Source: Margaritifera margaritifera
Taxonomy: Eukaryota > Mollusca > Bivalvia > Unionida > Margaritiferidae
Length of the DNA: 64,000 nucleotides
NCBI GenBank assembly: GCA_029931535.1
Contig: JAQPZY010001495.1
Span: 842,001-906,000, forward strand
Direction of reading: 5' to 3'
Shown here: positions 36,123-48,407 of the stretch, in pieces
Numbering within the stretch: the stretch's first letter is position 1
How the letters are laid out: each line of letters begins with the position of its first letter
Translations under genes and position numbers: made by a program
The notes under the pieces: generated by a model
Seen by the model: the letters and a program-made list of their open reading frames with translations, nothing else
What the model was told of the DNA's origin: nothing
Database searches by the model: none

Positions 36123-36880
36123 ATGTGTACAGATATAAGTATTTTATGTACAAACTTTGCTTTGAGTGTTATGATAATAGGACACGAAGAGCTTCTGAAA
36201 ATCTTTGAGCTGCTACAGGAAACATTCAGTTCCCAGCTTCAGAACATGGTTAAATCTATAGTTGATAGTGTTACTACGGCCCTAAACGCCAGAATTACAG
36301 AAGTGAAATCAGAGAGCGCTAAACTCAGAGATAGCATTCGGAAACTACAGCTAAATGTAGACAATGCAGAACAGTACAGCGGGCGAAACTGCCTCCGGAT
36401 TACATGAGTCCCAGAAAGCCATGATGAGGACATTGACAAATGCGTCCTGAAAATGTCAAAATCCCTTGACCTTGACTTACATAAAATTGGCAGATTACAC
36501 GGAGTCAAATGTAAGTGGTAGTCACACAAACCCAGGGATATAAATTTGCCACTTACCGTGTCAGTCAGAAACTGTATACAGCCCGTACACATATCAAGGA
36601 CAAGGGTTACGGTGGAATATTTATCAATGAGGATCTAACCAGACCTAGAAGAAAGCTACTTTTCGAAGCCCGCAGGCTAGTGAAAGCGCCTAGCTAACGC
36701 CTGAACATCTGTTGGGACGATCTTGGTAAAAGACCAATCGTTAAAATTCGCCGCATCAATTCTGTTGAGGACCTGGCGGAACTTCTATCAGGTGTAGATT
36801 TTAATTCTCTTTTCAAAGGGCCTTCAAAGCCTCGTCAGTCTACTACTGATGGTCATATAACACTCCAGTCCATGACCCAT
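36123..36880 (+). pseudogene. LINE ORF1 remnant (coiled coil plus nucleic-acid-binding domain)
   Basis: The open frame to 36407 encodes a coiled-coil-like helix (ITEVKSESAKLRDSIRKLQL) and the block AEQYSGRNCLRIT, the conserved N-E-Q-Y-S-R-R-N-.-.-R-I transition of LINE ORF1 proteins. In other frames come VSQKLYTARTHIKDKGYGGI, FINEDLTRPRRKLLFEARRL and WDDLGKRPIVKIRRINSVED, typical of the C-terminal half. Confidence 0.85.
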
Positions 36881-37239
36881 GAAAGCCACAGTTCGTCTTA
36901 CCTATTAACATTATTCTTTTATTTCTTCCTGCCGGTTTTGTAGGTTCGATACACTTCTTCTTATTTTAGCTTGCTATTTTTGCCGACTTAGTTTGCTGTT
37001 TTTGCCGACTTTGTATTTTGTAACTTCAACATGTTCCCTTTCACCCTTACAACCAACTGACATTTCATTTTAAATGTTCACTCAGTATTGTATTACTGTA
37101 CATTTTTAAGGCTTCTCCTGCACTTTAATTGTTAATCTCGCAGACTATTTTATTTTGCACACTACTAGAGAAGTACCTTTATCAATTTTGTGCTACAGTA
37201 TTTCATATCTGTTCCAAGTTTAACTCTCGTGTAGAAAGA

Positions 37240-38040
37240 GTTCTTATGGGTTGAGCTTTCACTTAGACAGAGTCAAATTCTGGTAGGCTTATTCTACAGA
37301 TCTCCAAATGCAAACAACGCGTACAGATCGATGATAGAAGACTCCATACACCTTGCTGTTGATATGGAGATTAGAGATATAATTGTAACATGCGACTTTA
37401 ACTTCAGTATGCTAAATCCACTCTCAGGTCAAAAAATGAAAGCACTATGTGATGAACTTTCCATTCACCAATGCATTAATCAGCCCACTCATTTCAATGA
37501 AAACTCTTGAACGTTGATAAATCGGTTACTTGTAATGAAAACTGAAAGTTTAATTCTCAACAGGGTTGAAGTTTCTTTCTTTTATCAAAATATTAGATAG
37601 ATAGCATTGCTCTATTTATGGGATATTTAACTACAGAAAACCAAAACGTAATTCGTTTCCATGGCAAATATGGATATAAGTCCAAGGCAACTATAATCTC
37701 CTGAGACATAAAACATCCAAGACCGACCGGAATTACCTGAAATGTGACCATATTGACAAATATGCAAAAAATATCACTGACTACATAGTCTTGATATCTG
37801 GCCAATGTATTCCGAACAGAACTGTTAAAGTTAAACCATCAGAACCTCAATGGATCACAACGGCAATCAAAAAGTCAATACGTAAACGTAAGAGAGCCTA
37901 TCGAAAAGCCAAGCAATCTAACCTATCATCTCATTGGACTAAATTTCGTTCCCCGCCGAACAAAACAATCTCTATGATTCGAGAAGCCAAACAGCTGCAT
38001 ACTGACAAATTAGCACAAAACCTAAAATTATGCACAACAT
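37240..38040 (+). pseudogene. LINE endonuclease remnant and linker to RT
   Basis: ILVGLFYRSPNANNAYRSMI (from about 37275) and IIVTCDFNFSMLNPL (the GDFN-type block, with CDFN here) are apurinic-endonuclease-like motifs. The later open frame 37791-38054 (PQWITTAIKKSIRKRKRAYR) is the linker between endonuclease and RT. Confidence 0.82.
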
Positions 38041-38099
38041 CATCCAAATATTGATGGTCAGCTCTTAAGGTATTCATCAGCCCTCACCGTACACATTCT

Positions 38100-38930
38100 A
38101 GTCCATATCTTCAACACAACGGTTCGATAATCACTGATGAAGGTGACAAAGCTGAATTATTTAACGATTTTTTTAAAATAGAGCAATCTGTACTAGATGA
38201 ATCATATGTTAACCTTCTATATATACCTTTATTTACGGATGTTAGCTTAATTTCTATAGAATTAACGCCTGACGAAGTACAAAATGTTCTCAAAAGCCCT
38301 TCCTCTTGGTAAGGCTTCTGGTCCCGATGGTCTAAAGAACTGTACTGTGCGTGAGCTGGCTAAAGAACTCTTACATCCACTTTGATTACTTTTTAACCGA
38401 TCTCTTAGAGAACCAACCTTTCCAGAGTCTTGGAAAGAAGGAAACGTTTGTCCAATTTTCAAGAATGGTGACTCTTCCATCATATCTAATTACAGACCAA
38501 TATCGCTTCTCAATACTGTTGGCAAAGTTTTTGAAAGACTTGTTTTTAAACACTTCCGTGAAAATAACATTCTTACACCTTTCCAATCTGGTTTTATTCC
38601 GGGTGATTCTACAGTTAATCATTTAGCATACCTCTATGATACGTTCTGCAAAGCAATAGATTCCGGTATGAAAATGAGAGTTGTGTTTTGCGACATCAGT
38701 AAAGCTATTGACTGCGTGTGGCATAAAGGACTCGTCCATAAATTGAAAGCTACTGGTATCACAGGAAGCCTTTTAAAATGGTTTTCTAGCTATTAAAAGC
38801 AGACGACAACGAGTGATACTTCCGGGCGTGTTTTCAGAGTGGATGTGTATTAGAGCTGGTGTGCCCCAACGATCCGTTTTAGGTCCCTTACTTTTCTTGA
38901 TATAAATCAATGATATTGTATATGATATAC
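38100..38930 (+). pseudogene. LINE reverse transcriptase, truncated before its active site
   Basis: Finger motifs occur in several frames (SGPDGLK, FPESWK, ISNYRPISLLNTVGK, FQSGF.PGDST). They are followed by FCDISKAIDCVWHKGLVHKL (motif A, about 38686-38742) and AGVPQRSVLGPLLF (motif B, about 38853-38895). After INDIVYDI the text jumps to RPILEYGDVVWDN near 38930, so the YADD motif and about 100-150 residues are missing. Confidence 0.9.
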
Positions 38931-39720
38931 GACCTATTCTGGAATATGGTGATGTGGTTTGGGACAACTGCACGTTACTCGAGAAAATAGAACTCGAAAA
39001 AATACAAAATGAGGCAGCCAGAATTGTGACTGGTGCAACAAAATTAGTATCTATTAAAGCGCTACACCGAGAAATAGGATAGGAAAGTCTTGAATCGCGA
39101 CGACAAAAATACAAACTTACTCCTTTGTAAAATGACAATTGGTTCAAGCCCTCCCTATCTCACATCTACGATTCCACCAGCTGTTAGTGGTATCACTCGC
39201 TATAACTTACGTAATGTCAACAATTTCCAATCACTACAAGGTAGAACAAGTCTTTATTACAACTCGTTTCTTCCTTCAGTCATTCGAGAATGGAATACAT
39301 TATCTATTGAGATTCGTCAAGTCCATTAACAACTTCAAAAGCACATTAAATAATCGCGACACTCATGTTCCCAGACACTTTTATTGGGGTAGAAGAAAAT
39401 TTGTTAATTCTTCATGCCCGTCTTAGAACAAATTGCAGTTCACTTAATCAACATTTATTTACAAAGAATATAATCGAATCATCTCTTTGTAGATATGGAT
39501 CTGTAGAAAATACACAGCATTTCTTTTTTTTCTTCTTGCGTTTATTACCAAGAACAACGCATCGAACTTGTTTAAGTCCCTCACACCATATGGTAATTTT
39601 ACTTTAAATACCTTCTTGTTTGGTGATACAACGCTTCCGTATGAAGTAAACATTCGTATTTTCGATGCCGTTCATAAATTTATTGAAAATTCAAAAAGAT
39701 TTACTTAAGGGCACATATTA
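38931..39720 (+). pseudogene. LINE C-terminal region
   Basis: RPILEYGDVVWDNCTLLEKI, then frames 39090-39329 (YNLRNVNNFQSLQGRTSLYY, FLPSVIREWNTL) and 39365-39607 (ARLRTNCSSLNQHLFTKNII then CRYGSVENTQHF). The last is a zinc-binding-in-RT type block seen at the ends of several LINE clades. Confidence 0.85.
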
Positions 39721-39863
39721 CTAACACGCATGCACTTCCACGGGTCAAGAACAGCTGTAAACAGCCATTTACCCTATTTTTTCAAATGATTCGCCATCGC
39801 ATCCGCAACGACTCGATCCAGAAGGAAGTACTGTTTTCTTTTAATCTCGCTCTTTATTCCTTT

Positions 39864-39865
<2 letters not shown>

Positions 39866-39911
<46 letters not shown>

Positions 39912-39915
39912 TTTT
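39866..39915. repeat. (ATTT)n tail
   Basis: About twelve ATTT units downstream of the LINE, consistent with its 3' tail. Confidence 0.9.
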
Positions 39916-40087
39916 GTTCCTCCCTTTCATTTCTGCCTATTTTCTCAACTTTCTACACTCTCTCGCTTTAACTTCTTTCTTTTCTTTATCCCCGTCTATT
40001 ACCTACTCCCTCATTGTTCATCCTCATGCTTTATATATACTTTGGCTAAATGCGACAATTTAACCAAGAGACTCTTCACTTTGACTG

Positions 40088-40089
<2 letters not shown>

Positions 40090-40160
<71 letters not shown>
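40090..40160. repeat. (TA)n microsatellite
   Basis: About 35 units. Confidence 0.97.
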
Positions 40161-40163
<3 letters not shown>

Positions 40164-40455
40164 CATTAAAACTTAATATCGTCCGCCATATATTCATATA
40201 TATTTACTATTTTTGTATCTTCAAAGAAAAGAAACAGTATAAGTCATTCGCTTTCGTTCTAATCCTTTACCTTCTATATTGTGCATGTTGTAATCTCCAA
40301 CTTCAAATTTATTAAATAAAATATATTTAAACTAAAGTTTACTATCTTCTTGCATAAACCTAGTGCCATTTTGAGCATTTGCAATACTTTGGCGTGTATT
40401 CGTTACGCTCACTGTATTGTATCTACTTCCGCTGTAGATTTTTTGTATCACTAAC

Positions 40456-40750
40456 GAGTGAAAAATGATAATTGCATTCGATAGAAATAGCATTAAAACC
40501 TAACCAGAGAATAAAATGTATATTGATTTCAGCCTCTAGACTTTTGCGTAGGCTGACAAAGCCAAAAGGTGTGATTCGGCCGGTTCAAAAGAGGTTACCT
40601 GCACTAAATATTCCAGTCAGTTCATTGAAATGCAACTATTTGTAGAAATGCAACATAACCTATGCTGATTTTTTATATGTTGTGTTCAAGTTAGTGCCTA
40701 ATATAAGTAAGATAGTCTTGGTGCATCCGAACCTATAACTAGTGCACTAG

Positions 40751-40819
<69 letters not shown>

Positions 40820-40860
40820 CTGAAAGAAATATACAAGGAAGATTATTGTAGTAATACCCT
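40456..40860. repeat. Dispersed repeat, copy A (unknown family)
   Basis: Shares a collinear diverged sequence with 42486-42795. Shared landmarks are AAAACCTAA..AGA, GTGATTCGGCCGGTTC, CTATGCTGATTTTT, TATATGTTGTGT, TAGTCTTGGTGCA and GAAATATA. Copy A is interrupted by a TA array (40755-40818). No terminal repeats or coding motifs seen. Confidence 0.82.
40755..40818. repeat. (TA)n microsatellite
   Basis: About 32 units, inside dispersed-repeat copy A. Confidence 0.97.
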
Positions 40861-40918
40861 AGCTAGCATAAAGGAAAAATTCCTCGTGAACACATCTTTG
40901 TCATAATTACCGTCTGTA

Positions 40919-41094
40919 CTCGCGTGTAGGTCGTGTCCAAATACAAACAACATAGAGCCTGATCTGCCGTCGCATAATGCGCCGGCAGATCAGGGTCTAA
41001 GTTGTTTGTTCTACTGACTAGTTCTTACAAAACGCATTTGCGACGGCAGATCTGGGTCTCTGCAGTTTGCAGTTGGTATCAGATTATAAGCGAG
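40919..41094. mobile_element. Double-hairpin foldback MITE, copy 2
   Basis: Same plan as 27507-27707: CTCGCGTGTAGGTCG terminal sequence, then an AACAACATAGAGCCTGATCT hairpin, the linker TTGTTTGTTCTACT, a second partly deleted CAGATCTGGGTCT hairpin, and a GATTATAAGCGAG right end. The left arm of hairpin 2 is mostly lost. Confidence 0.78.
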
Positions 41095-42485
41095 CACATA
41101 AGCATTCTAGATACATTCATACCTACCTGCTTTATGCATTTAAGTGAAATACGTAAATAAATATGTTATTTTGTGCACATTTAAATAATGCAATGCTGAA
41201 AAAAATATAATTTTTTCCTTTTGAAATATAGTAAGATTCAGATTTAAACAAGATTTTTTTTTCAAGCAAATGCACCTGCTAAATACTCTGCGCATGAATT
41301 TGTCACGTGGTCATTTGGTTATATAGCTTTGAAATTTATTAATTTATTTTAAGCTTCATTTGGATGCAAACAAAACTGATTGCAATGTTGCTAATCTCAT
41401 GTGTTTTCTTCATCCTTGGAGTACTGCTACCTTGTTCTTCCAATCTGATGGGACCCTGGTAATTTTTTCAGGCACTGTCACAATAACTGGAGTAATGCTT
41501 AGTCAGTCTGGACAAAAATTATGAACTGAGACATTTCTTGACCATTTTGTATAGAAAAGAGTGTGATTTGTAAGTGCAAGATGACACAGACCGTTATGAT
41601 AATTAAAACAGTCATGCTTATGGTCAGGGTAATTGTGAAGCAAGTACTACGTTTTTCTCTATTAAGGCATACATTTTAAAATTCACAATTCTCAACAGTG
41701 TAAATACCTTCTGACAATTAGAAATCAAGATACAAATGGGTTTATGACACTCTTTTTTATTCCAAAGTGTGTGTGGAAATGTTAAGGCAACTAATATCTA
41801 TGCAATTTTATATTTCATGATATGGTCCATGGATTTCAAAACCTATTACATTTCACTTTCGATGCACACAAATTATGTACTTACTCCATATCCATTTATT
41901 GTGAAATTAGAAGTACTATTTTAAACTTACTTTTTGGAGGTATCTGACTTCCAAAACAACAATTTCAGTGGATATTTTGGACAAAACTGGATATATTTTG
42001 ATAATTTGTTAATATTTTAAATATTTTAAAATATACCAAAATGGAACATAGTTAGTCTTTACAAATTAGATAATGGTTTATTTGTAAAAATGTGTTCTAT
42101 CTAGCTCAATCATATCAAATAAGCTTCATTCTATGGTGAGTATGGCAAACGAGTCCTTGTGTTTGGACCTTACATTTGTCACTAATGGCATCACACGACC
42201 CTGCTCTTAGACCGCTGTCTTGGAAATCAAACTGAACTCTGCAACAAACCACACTGTAGCAAATACAACCAAACTTTGCAGTAATGCTTCATTGTTGCTA
42301 TAGATATAGACAAAGTAACTTTATTAAATAGTCTTAACTTTTGTCATCTCTTTAAGGTATCACTACACTAATTAAGTAAATCGGCTGTTATTGCATCCTA
42401 TTGTAGTCCCTATGAAAATCATTAATACTTGTTATCAGATTTTTCCTGGAGAGTTGAAAACCAGTTGAGAATGTTACTTGCCTTC

Positions 42486-42795
42486 AGTACAATTTAACAC
42501 TAAAACCTAAACAGAAAATAAAATGTTTATTAAGCTCAGTCTCTGACAAAGCAAACATGAGTGATTCGGCCGGTTCCAGAAAGATTACTGGCTCTAAAAT
42601 CCCATTAGGTTATTCAAATGGAACTATTTTTTTTATAAAATGCAGCATAAACTATGCTGATTTTTATATGTTGTGTCTATGTTAGATAGTCTTGGTGCAA
42701 CTGAACTTATACCTAATGCAGTGGATTTTATCACAATTTAGATAAAAAGAAGGAAATATATACGGAAATAAATTAGTGTGGCAGTACCTTGTGGA
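42486..42795. repeat. Dispersed repeat, copy B (unknown family)
   Basis: Partner of 40456-40860, same orientation, without the TA array. It abuts the LINE remnant that begins near 42790, so it may be a 3' UTR of the same LINE family read on the opposite strand. Confidence 0.8.
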
Positions 42796-43530
42796 TGAAT
42801 ACAAGTCTGTTAAGTTTGCAATGAGGCCCGTTCTATGTTCTCTAACATCCTAGTTACACAGCCCACATCTCTATGATCACCACTGACGAACCTAGCCCCG
42901 TGAAGCTGCACATTTTTCTAGTCTGCCTACATCATAAGCATAGTATGAATCCCAAACAATCGACCCATATTATAGTATCGACCACACAAATACCAATTAT
43001 GTCGATTTACGGCAATTTTGAGCGCATTATTTTAGGTTTCCTTTTCAAGAATGCTAGGGTATTAGTATTTTTGATGTGCGAACGTTTTTTCGTGTCATGA
43101 GAAAGTTTCAAGCCCAGGTAAGGGATCCCTTTATTAATTTTTGAAGAATACGATCTCCTAACACATAGAGGTGGTATGGCTTGCTACGTATGCTCATCGC
43201 ATAGCGATATTTTAGCATTGAACCACATTCCCTAGGTTTTGATCCATTCATCAAGGTTTTAGTTCATTCTGTAGGATCAAATGGTTGGTATGAGCGTCAA
43301 TTTTCTATACAACAAAAAATCGTATAATAAACGATGGACATGTGATTTAACTGAAAGGAGAAAATCATATTTATATAGCCTAAAAATAGTATGGGACCAA
43401 TCACAGTGTCCTGTGGTACACGAAAATCAGCGGTCACCATCGACTAAATCTCACTTCGTATGCTCATTCTGTAAATCTAGTGTGTGTTGGTGACCCTGAT
43501 TAAGAAACAAATTCGTGTATGAAGTTGAAC
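42790..43530 (-). mobile_element. Non-LTR retrotransposon RT remnant
   Basis: The minus strand in several frames shows a motif B-like segment (TVIGPILFLGYIN-like), LLYRKL, a WIKTWGMWFNAK block, YLGLKLSHD, HIKNTNTLAFLKR and LEYGSIVWDSYYAYDVGRLE. These are in the order of the RT palm and thumb of CR1/Jockey-like LINEs. The active-site text that should read FADD is changed (LLYDFLLYR). Many frameshifts. Confidence 0.85.
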
Positions 43531-44064
43531 CTACGAAAACAAAAGAAGAAAAAAAGAAAACAATTATAAAAAAAAATATATGGCTATTTAGGCAAAACCA
43601 TATTGCTGGTCAGAAGCGCCAGACCCACACGCGAAGGCAGTATACTGCATTTTTAAAAACAAATTATTTTGTTTTTGAAGGGAGAGGATGGCGTCCTGAT
43701 AATGAGAAGTTTGGAGTTTAATAATGCAAATTAAAAGGTTGAGTTATTAGAAGCATACTATTTTATCTTCATATTTTGCCTGTTACAAAATAGTTCATGC
43801 TAAAACCACATATCAAATTTGAAAACATGATAAATCTGAAGGGGAAACTGGTGTGTGTGTGTGTGGCTTTTGATGGACACATGAACAGTCTGTCAGAATT
43901 AATTCATCAAACCTTCTGGCAGGCACTAAAGCATGTCAAATTTAACCAACGTAAAAAGTATGATCCAATGTTGAGTAATTATTTTGAAAAGTACAAATTT
44001 AGTTAATGATGGGGCTACATCAACTTAAAATGGCACTGGTTTACGTTTCAACATTTAAAGCTAG

Positions 44065-44092
44065 CTCTCTCTCTCTCTCTCTCTCTCTCTCA
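44065..44092. repeat. (CT)n microsatellite
   Basis: Fourteen CT units. Confidence 0.95.
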
Positions 44093-44566
44093 ATGTTTAC
44101 CATCGACATCACGTTATTTTGGTGGAAGGAATATTCACAAGTGTTTCTTTCAGTGCAAAAATGTACATGTTGTAAAATCTGCATTACAAAATTTTAATCT
44201 GCTATCCGAGTCAACAAATACCACAAGGCTGAATGTCATGTACTAAACTTATGTACGACCTGCACTTGAAATATTGAGACTAAGGGTCTACCTGGAACAA
44301 TATAGCGTATATTCCAATGTAGAATTCATTAGCGTCAAGATCTTTAAATGTGCTTCATCTTATCGATTTTGGAAGACAATGTACAGTTTACTGGGGGATT
44401 TTTTTAGCATATGGAATAGAGTAAACGAGAAACTACTCAATGCTAAAAACGAAAGAAAACTAAGGGATGCTGTGAAGTATAAAAATGAATTTACTTCCAA
44501 TTAACTAAAAGATGCATTTTGGATATGAGTAATGTCTGTATATCAAACAAAATTTCAAGAAATATG

Positions 44567-44590
44567 TAAATAAATAAATAAATAAATAAA
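44567..44590. repeat. (AAAT)n microsatellite
   Basis: Five to six units. Confidence 0.9.
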
Positions 44591-47074
44591 ACTTCTTGCC
44601 CAATGAGTTTTGTCCACAATATACCTTCTGCCTGTGATGACCAAAAGTAAACAGGTAACGGGATAAGGTTTATGTGGCTTAAAATAGTATATCATTAAGA
44701 AATGTTATGTGGACCGAAACGGATATACAAGTTAGACCAAACCAGAGACTAATAAAACCGTTGGGTTTACAAAACCGTATACTAACATCGTAACACTTGA
44801 AAATGAATGAAGGAGAAAGCAAAGTGTGTATGTCAATTAAGATGATGTAGACCTAAACAGTAAATGGCACAATTTGACATTACGTTTTAAAATAAGTGGT
44901 TCTATCATGGCTCATGGAAACTGCACCTGTCCATGTTATTACCGTTCTGTCAGTTCGTCGAGTCTCTGGCGCAATAGACCAATAGACCAATATTGATCTA
45001 TCGAACTCAGTTAATTAGATCATGTGTATTAATGAAAAAATAACATGCAGGCTCTCTTGTCAGAATGCACTTTCATGCATTAATGGTTGCTCTGGTCTAG
45101 CCTCCCAGAGGAAATCTGAAAACATGCAAGGTGTCCACCATAAACACGTCTGATTAACAAAATGCAAATCAGTGAAACTTTAATTCATCCTTTGGGCTGA
45201 TATATTAGAACCTCTCTTAGAAATATTTTCTATTTTTGGCAAATGTCTGTCACTGACCCACTAGAATGTATCGTTTGCATGGATGCACACCAGAAAAGTT
45301 TCATTCGATAATAAAACACAAAAAATCTGATCGACACTTTAGTATTACAATGAGATGACAGTGTCATTCAAGTTGCTAAAACAAAAACATAATCTACGGT
45401 TACACCAACTGTTAATGTATTAGCAGTGACTGACATACTGATTCTCAGAACGAGTTTACAAATTCAAGGGTCCGTCTCGAGAGCAGTAACTGTACTACAA
45501 TCGACTTCAGCCATGTAATGAGTATTTGTGGTACAAGGACTAAGCTAAACGTATCACAAGTGGGACAATAGCAGAACTGTGCCAAATATGTGTATCCTTC
45601 TTACAGAATTGGTGGGTGTATAGATCAACATGTATGTTGGATAATAGCAGTGGTCTCGCTTAAACAGAGTCTAACGAGCATTGCCGAAAATCTGGTTGGG
45701 TGACAGGGTAGCCAGCGCTCTATACTAAAACCCTAAGCCATATAAATTGCACTTATTTTTACTTTGGGCTGACCACAAAATATATTCACAGGTAATCAAA
45801 ATTGTGCTTCTTCAAAATCTTGCAAATCCAGTCTGTGATACTTGATAGGCAAACTTCAAAGGTTACAATGTTTTTCACAACCGATCACTTCCATTTAGGC
45901 ATTATGGGATTGCATACATCATGCAAGATTTACTTACCTCCGAAATTGAAGAGCTTGATAACGTGCACATACTCGCACACCCGAAAATGAAGATTTGTCA
46001 AATTAAGTGCTCCATTAAGTGTGAGCAATTTTTCGTTTGGCAAAAACACAAGTACACACAATTTTATGGAGAATTTTACTTAGTTCAGATTACAGTCAAG
46101 ACATATATTAAATTGACCTTGGCAAGCCGTCACAAAAAATAAAGCAAAGTGGCCAAGTATTTGGAACTATTCTCTTAGGCTCTTAACAAGCATACATGTC
46201 CGCCAAGCTGGTCGGCGTAGCGATAATATCCAACATTGAATAGTAAATTGCAAGATAGCAGAGGCGATCCCTTAGCGACGATGGTGCAGAGTGCTTAGTA
46301 CAAACATAAACATCGTACTCTTCTTTACTAATACATGCTAATATCTCTTACGTAAATAACAGGGATGCTTACATGTATTGTCTGTAAAAAAAAAATTAAA
46401 AAAGTACTCTATACTGTGCTTTTATAGTTAGCTTCTGTGAGAAAAAAATGCGTGTTGCCCGAGTAATTTAGGTCCATATCAAACATCTAAAAGCATCCAC
46501 GAGGAACCAAAGAGTGATGCAAATACTAAAAGTTCAACTGGAGGAGAATACAAACACTTGTCTTGGGTGGTGTCAGTCAAATGTAAAAACTATCAATATG
46601 GTGCTCCATTTGAAAGGAATACTTTTAAAAATATATACTCTGGGATTTGTTTCTGTTAGTAACTGCCCTAATGATCACATTTCACAAAATTGGTATCCAT
46701 CAGATATAAACCACTAATGTATAATCCAAAAATTTAATTCAAACATCACAACAAAAAAAAAAAAAAAAAAAGGTATATTTTCTGGTCAAATCAAAGATAC
46801 AGACATGAATGATAAATGAAATAAGTATACATTGTAAATTAACATTATATGTTCCATCCCCATATAATTTTTTTGATGGAAGTAAAACTTACCCGAATTA
46901 AGCGAACATTTGACAATTGTTTGCAGCATCCCTTTGAACGGAAATTAATCAACTTTGTCCTTTCTCTAGTGTATAAGAATACTTCTGTTTCTTCGGCCTC
47001 GATATAGACAAGAAGCGGGTGGTATGAACACAAAGAATGTATCTCAGTGAGATTTAAGTAAGTAAAGAGTGATC

Positions 47075-47151
47075 AACTTTCGATTGCTGTGAGACTGGAA
47101 ATCTCCGATCGTGTCATTAAAAATGCCTACTTGCGTTGACAATCGAAAGTT
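47075..47151. repeat. Short element bounded by 12-bp inverted repeats
   Basis: AACTTTCGATTG (47075-47086) and its exact complement (47140-47151) enclose 53 bp. May be a small MITE or a hairpin. No duplication of flanking bases is obvious. Confidence 0.6.
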
Positions 47152-47520
47152 TTTAATAGACTGAAAACTGCGTATAGATATGCGGCGTGTGCATCGTGGA
47201 AAATATATACCAAAGTGGCGGACCTGTTGAAAGTACGACACTTGTATCAAACAAAAATACAACGGTGCACCACAATGTCAATAAACTGTATCTCTCAACT
47301 GCACTACACTGACACCTATTGAATAAATCTACGCTTTCAGTTTATTAAACTAACGAGTCTTATGTTTGGTGGAGGTGCGCAAGTCTTTCTATATTTTAAA
47401 GTACTTATTTTATTAATTTACGGATATTTTGGATCAACATGTATATGCCTTGCATTGCAACTTATTGCCACTCCAAAGGAATGTTGTTATGCGACTTTAG
47501 ACAAGTTTTTTAAAAGTTTT

Positions 47521-47850
47521 TCTACAGCTGATAAAGGGACCCATGCTGAGTTAAAAATAGTCCTTGCTTGTAGAGCTGATAAAGGGACCTTATAGTAGTC
47601 ATGCTGAGATAGGATAGTCCTTTCTTCGACAGCTGATAAAGGGACCCAATAGCAGTCATGCTGAGATAGGATAGTCCTTTCTTCTACAGCTGATAAAGGG
47701 ACCCTATAGCAGTCATGCTGAGATAGGATAGTCCTTTCTTCTACAGATGATAAAGGGACCCTATAGCAGTCATGCTGAGATAGGATAGTCCTTTCTTCTA
47801 CAGATGATAAAGGGACCCTATAGCAGTCATGCTGAGATAGGATAGTCCTT
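47521..47850. repeat. 57-bp minisatellite, about six copies
   Basis: The unit begins ACAGCTGATAAAGGGACCCT and ends GATAGTCCTTTCTTCT. The first copy is shortened. Because 57 is divisible by three, the minus strand keeps a 122-codon open frame (47855-47487) with a 19-residue repeat (RTILSQHDCYRVPLSSVEE). Nothing supports a real protein. Confidence 0.93.
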
Positions 47851-47910
47851 AACAATAAGTATTCCCTTCTAGTGCTACTGGATGAAACGCCGGGCGCAAA
47901 ATGAACGTTC

Positions 47911-47916
<6 letters not shown>

Positions 47917-47988
<72 letters not shown>

Positions 47989-48020
47989 TGTGTGTGTGTG
48001 AGTGTACGTGTGTGTGTGTG
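47917..48020. repeat. (TA)n followed by (TG)n
   Basis: TA 47917-47985, TG-rich 47986-48020. Confidence 0.97.
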
Positions 48021-48238
48021 ATGTTATGTAAATCATCGTAGTTGGCAACGTTTCATTTATAACGGTTAGGCCGGTTTTTCAGGCGACAATGAAACGGGTT
48101 TATTTCATCAGTCAAAATACCCAGTTATTCATAAGCCAACATTTTATTTTTTCTCATAGATATGTTTAAGGGAATACATTTGTTTCGTCATGAAATATTT
48201 ACTCTTAAATATGTATTTACCATCTCTTTATTACATAC

Positions 48239-48343
48239 CCTATTATCGTCTTGCAGCCTCTTCGTACGACCGTCTGCACCTCTCTTTGAACGGGATGGCA
48301 CATGTGCATGTCTGAGAACGTAGTGATCATCTAGAGACCTAAG
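48239..48343 (-). CDS. PCSK1: PC1/3-like exon 2: second half of prodomain
   Basis: Codons 54-88, phase 0 at both ends. It encodes the DDHYVLRH segment, equivalent to the NHYLFKH part of PC1 prodomains, and two tetrabasic-type sites, RSKR (71-74) and RTKR (79-82). Secondary cleavage of the inhibitory prodomain in this family occurs in this region. The exon closes with LQDDNR, which joins VKWVEQQ of the next exon. The acceptor TTACAG sits directly on an (ATT)n array, and the donor is AGG|GTATGT. Confidence 0.93.
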
Positions 48344-48345
48344 CT

Positions 48346-48407
<62 letters not shown>

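Larger units (their letters stand above)
36123..39915 (+). mobile_element. Plus-strand LINE with ORF1 and ORF2 remnants
   Basis: It starts about 340 bp beyond the LTR element. ORF1 remnant, endonuclease, RT and a C-terminal zinc-binding-like block occur in order, ending with (ATTT)n at about 39866-39915. Frameshifts and stops throughout, and the RT active-site region is deleted. Confidence 0.9.
25003..48238 (-). other. Intron 2 (23.2 kb), host of most mobile elements
   Basis: Bounded by exons 2 and 3. Holds two MITE copies, the Gmr1-like LTR element, two LINEs, a dispersed repeat pair and the 57-bp minisatellite, each listed separately. Stretches with nothing I recognise: 25003-26620, 26710-27090, 27710-29020, 41095-42480, 43540-47030. 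Confidence 0.88.

Noticed and set aside
46845..47033. Minus-strand frame ending at a GTAAGT-like donor, as an extra convertase exon
   Set aside because: No convertase similarity, and exons 2 and 3 already join in phase without it.
47487..47855. 122-codon minus-strand ORF as a repeat protein
   Set aside because: It is only the translation of a 57-bp minisatellite; no start context, domain or flanking exon supports it.
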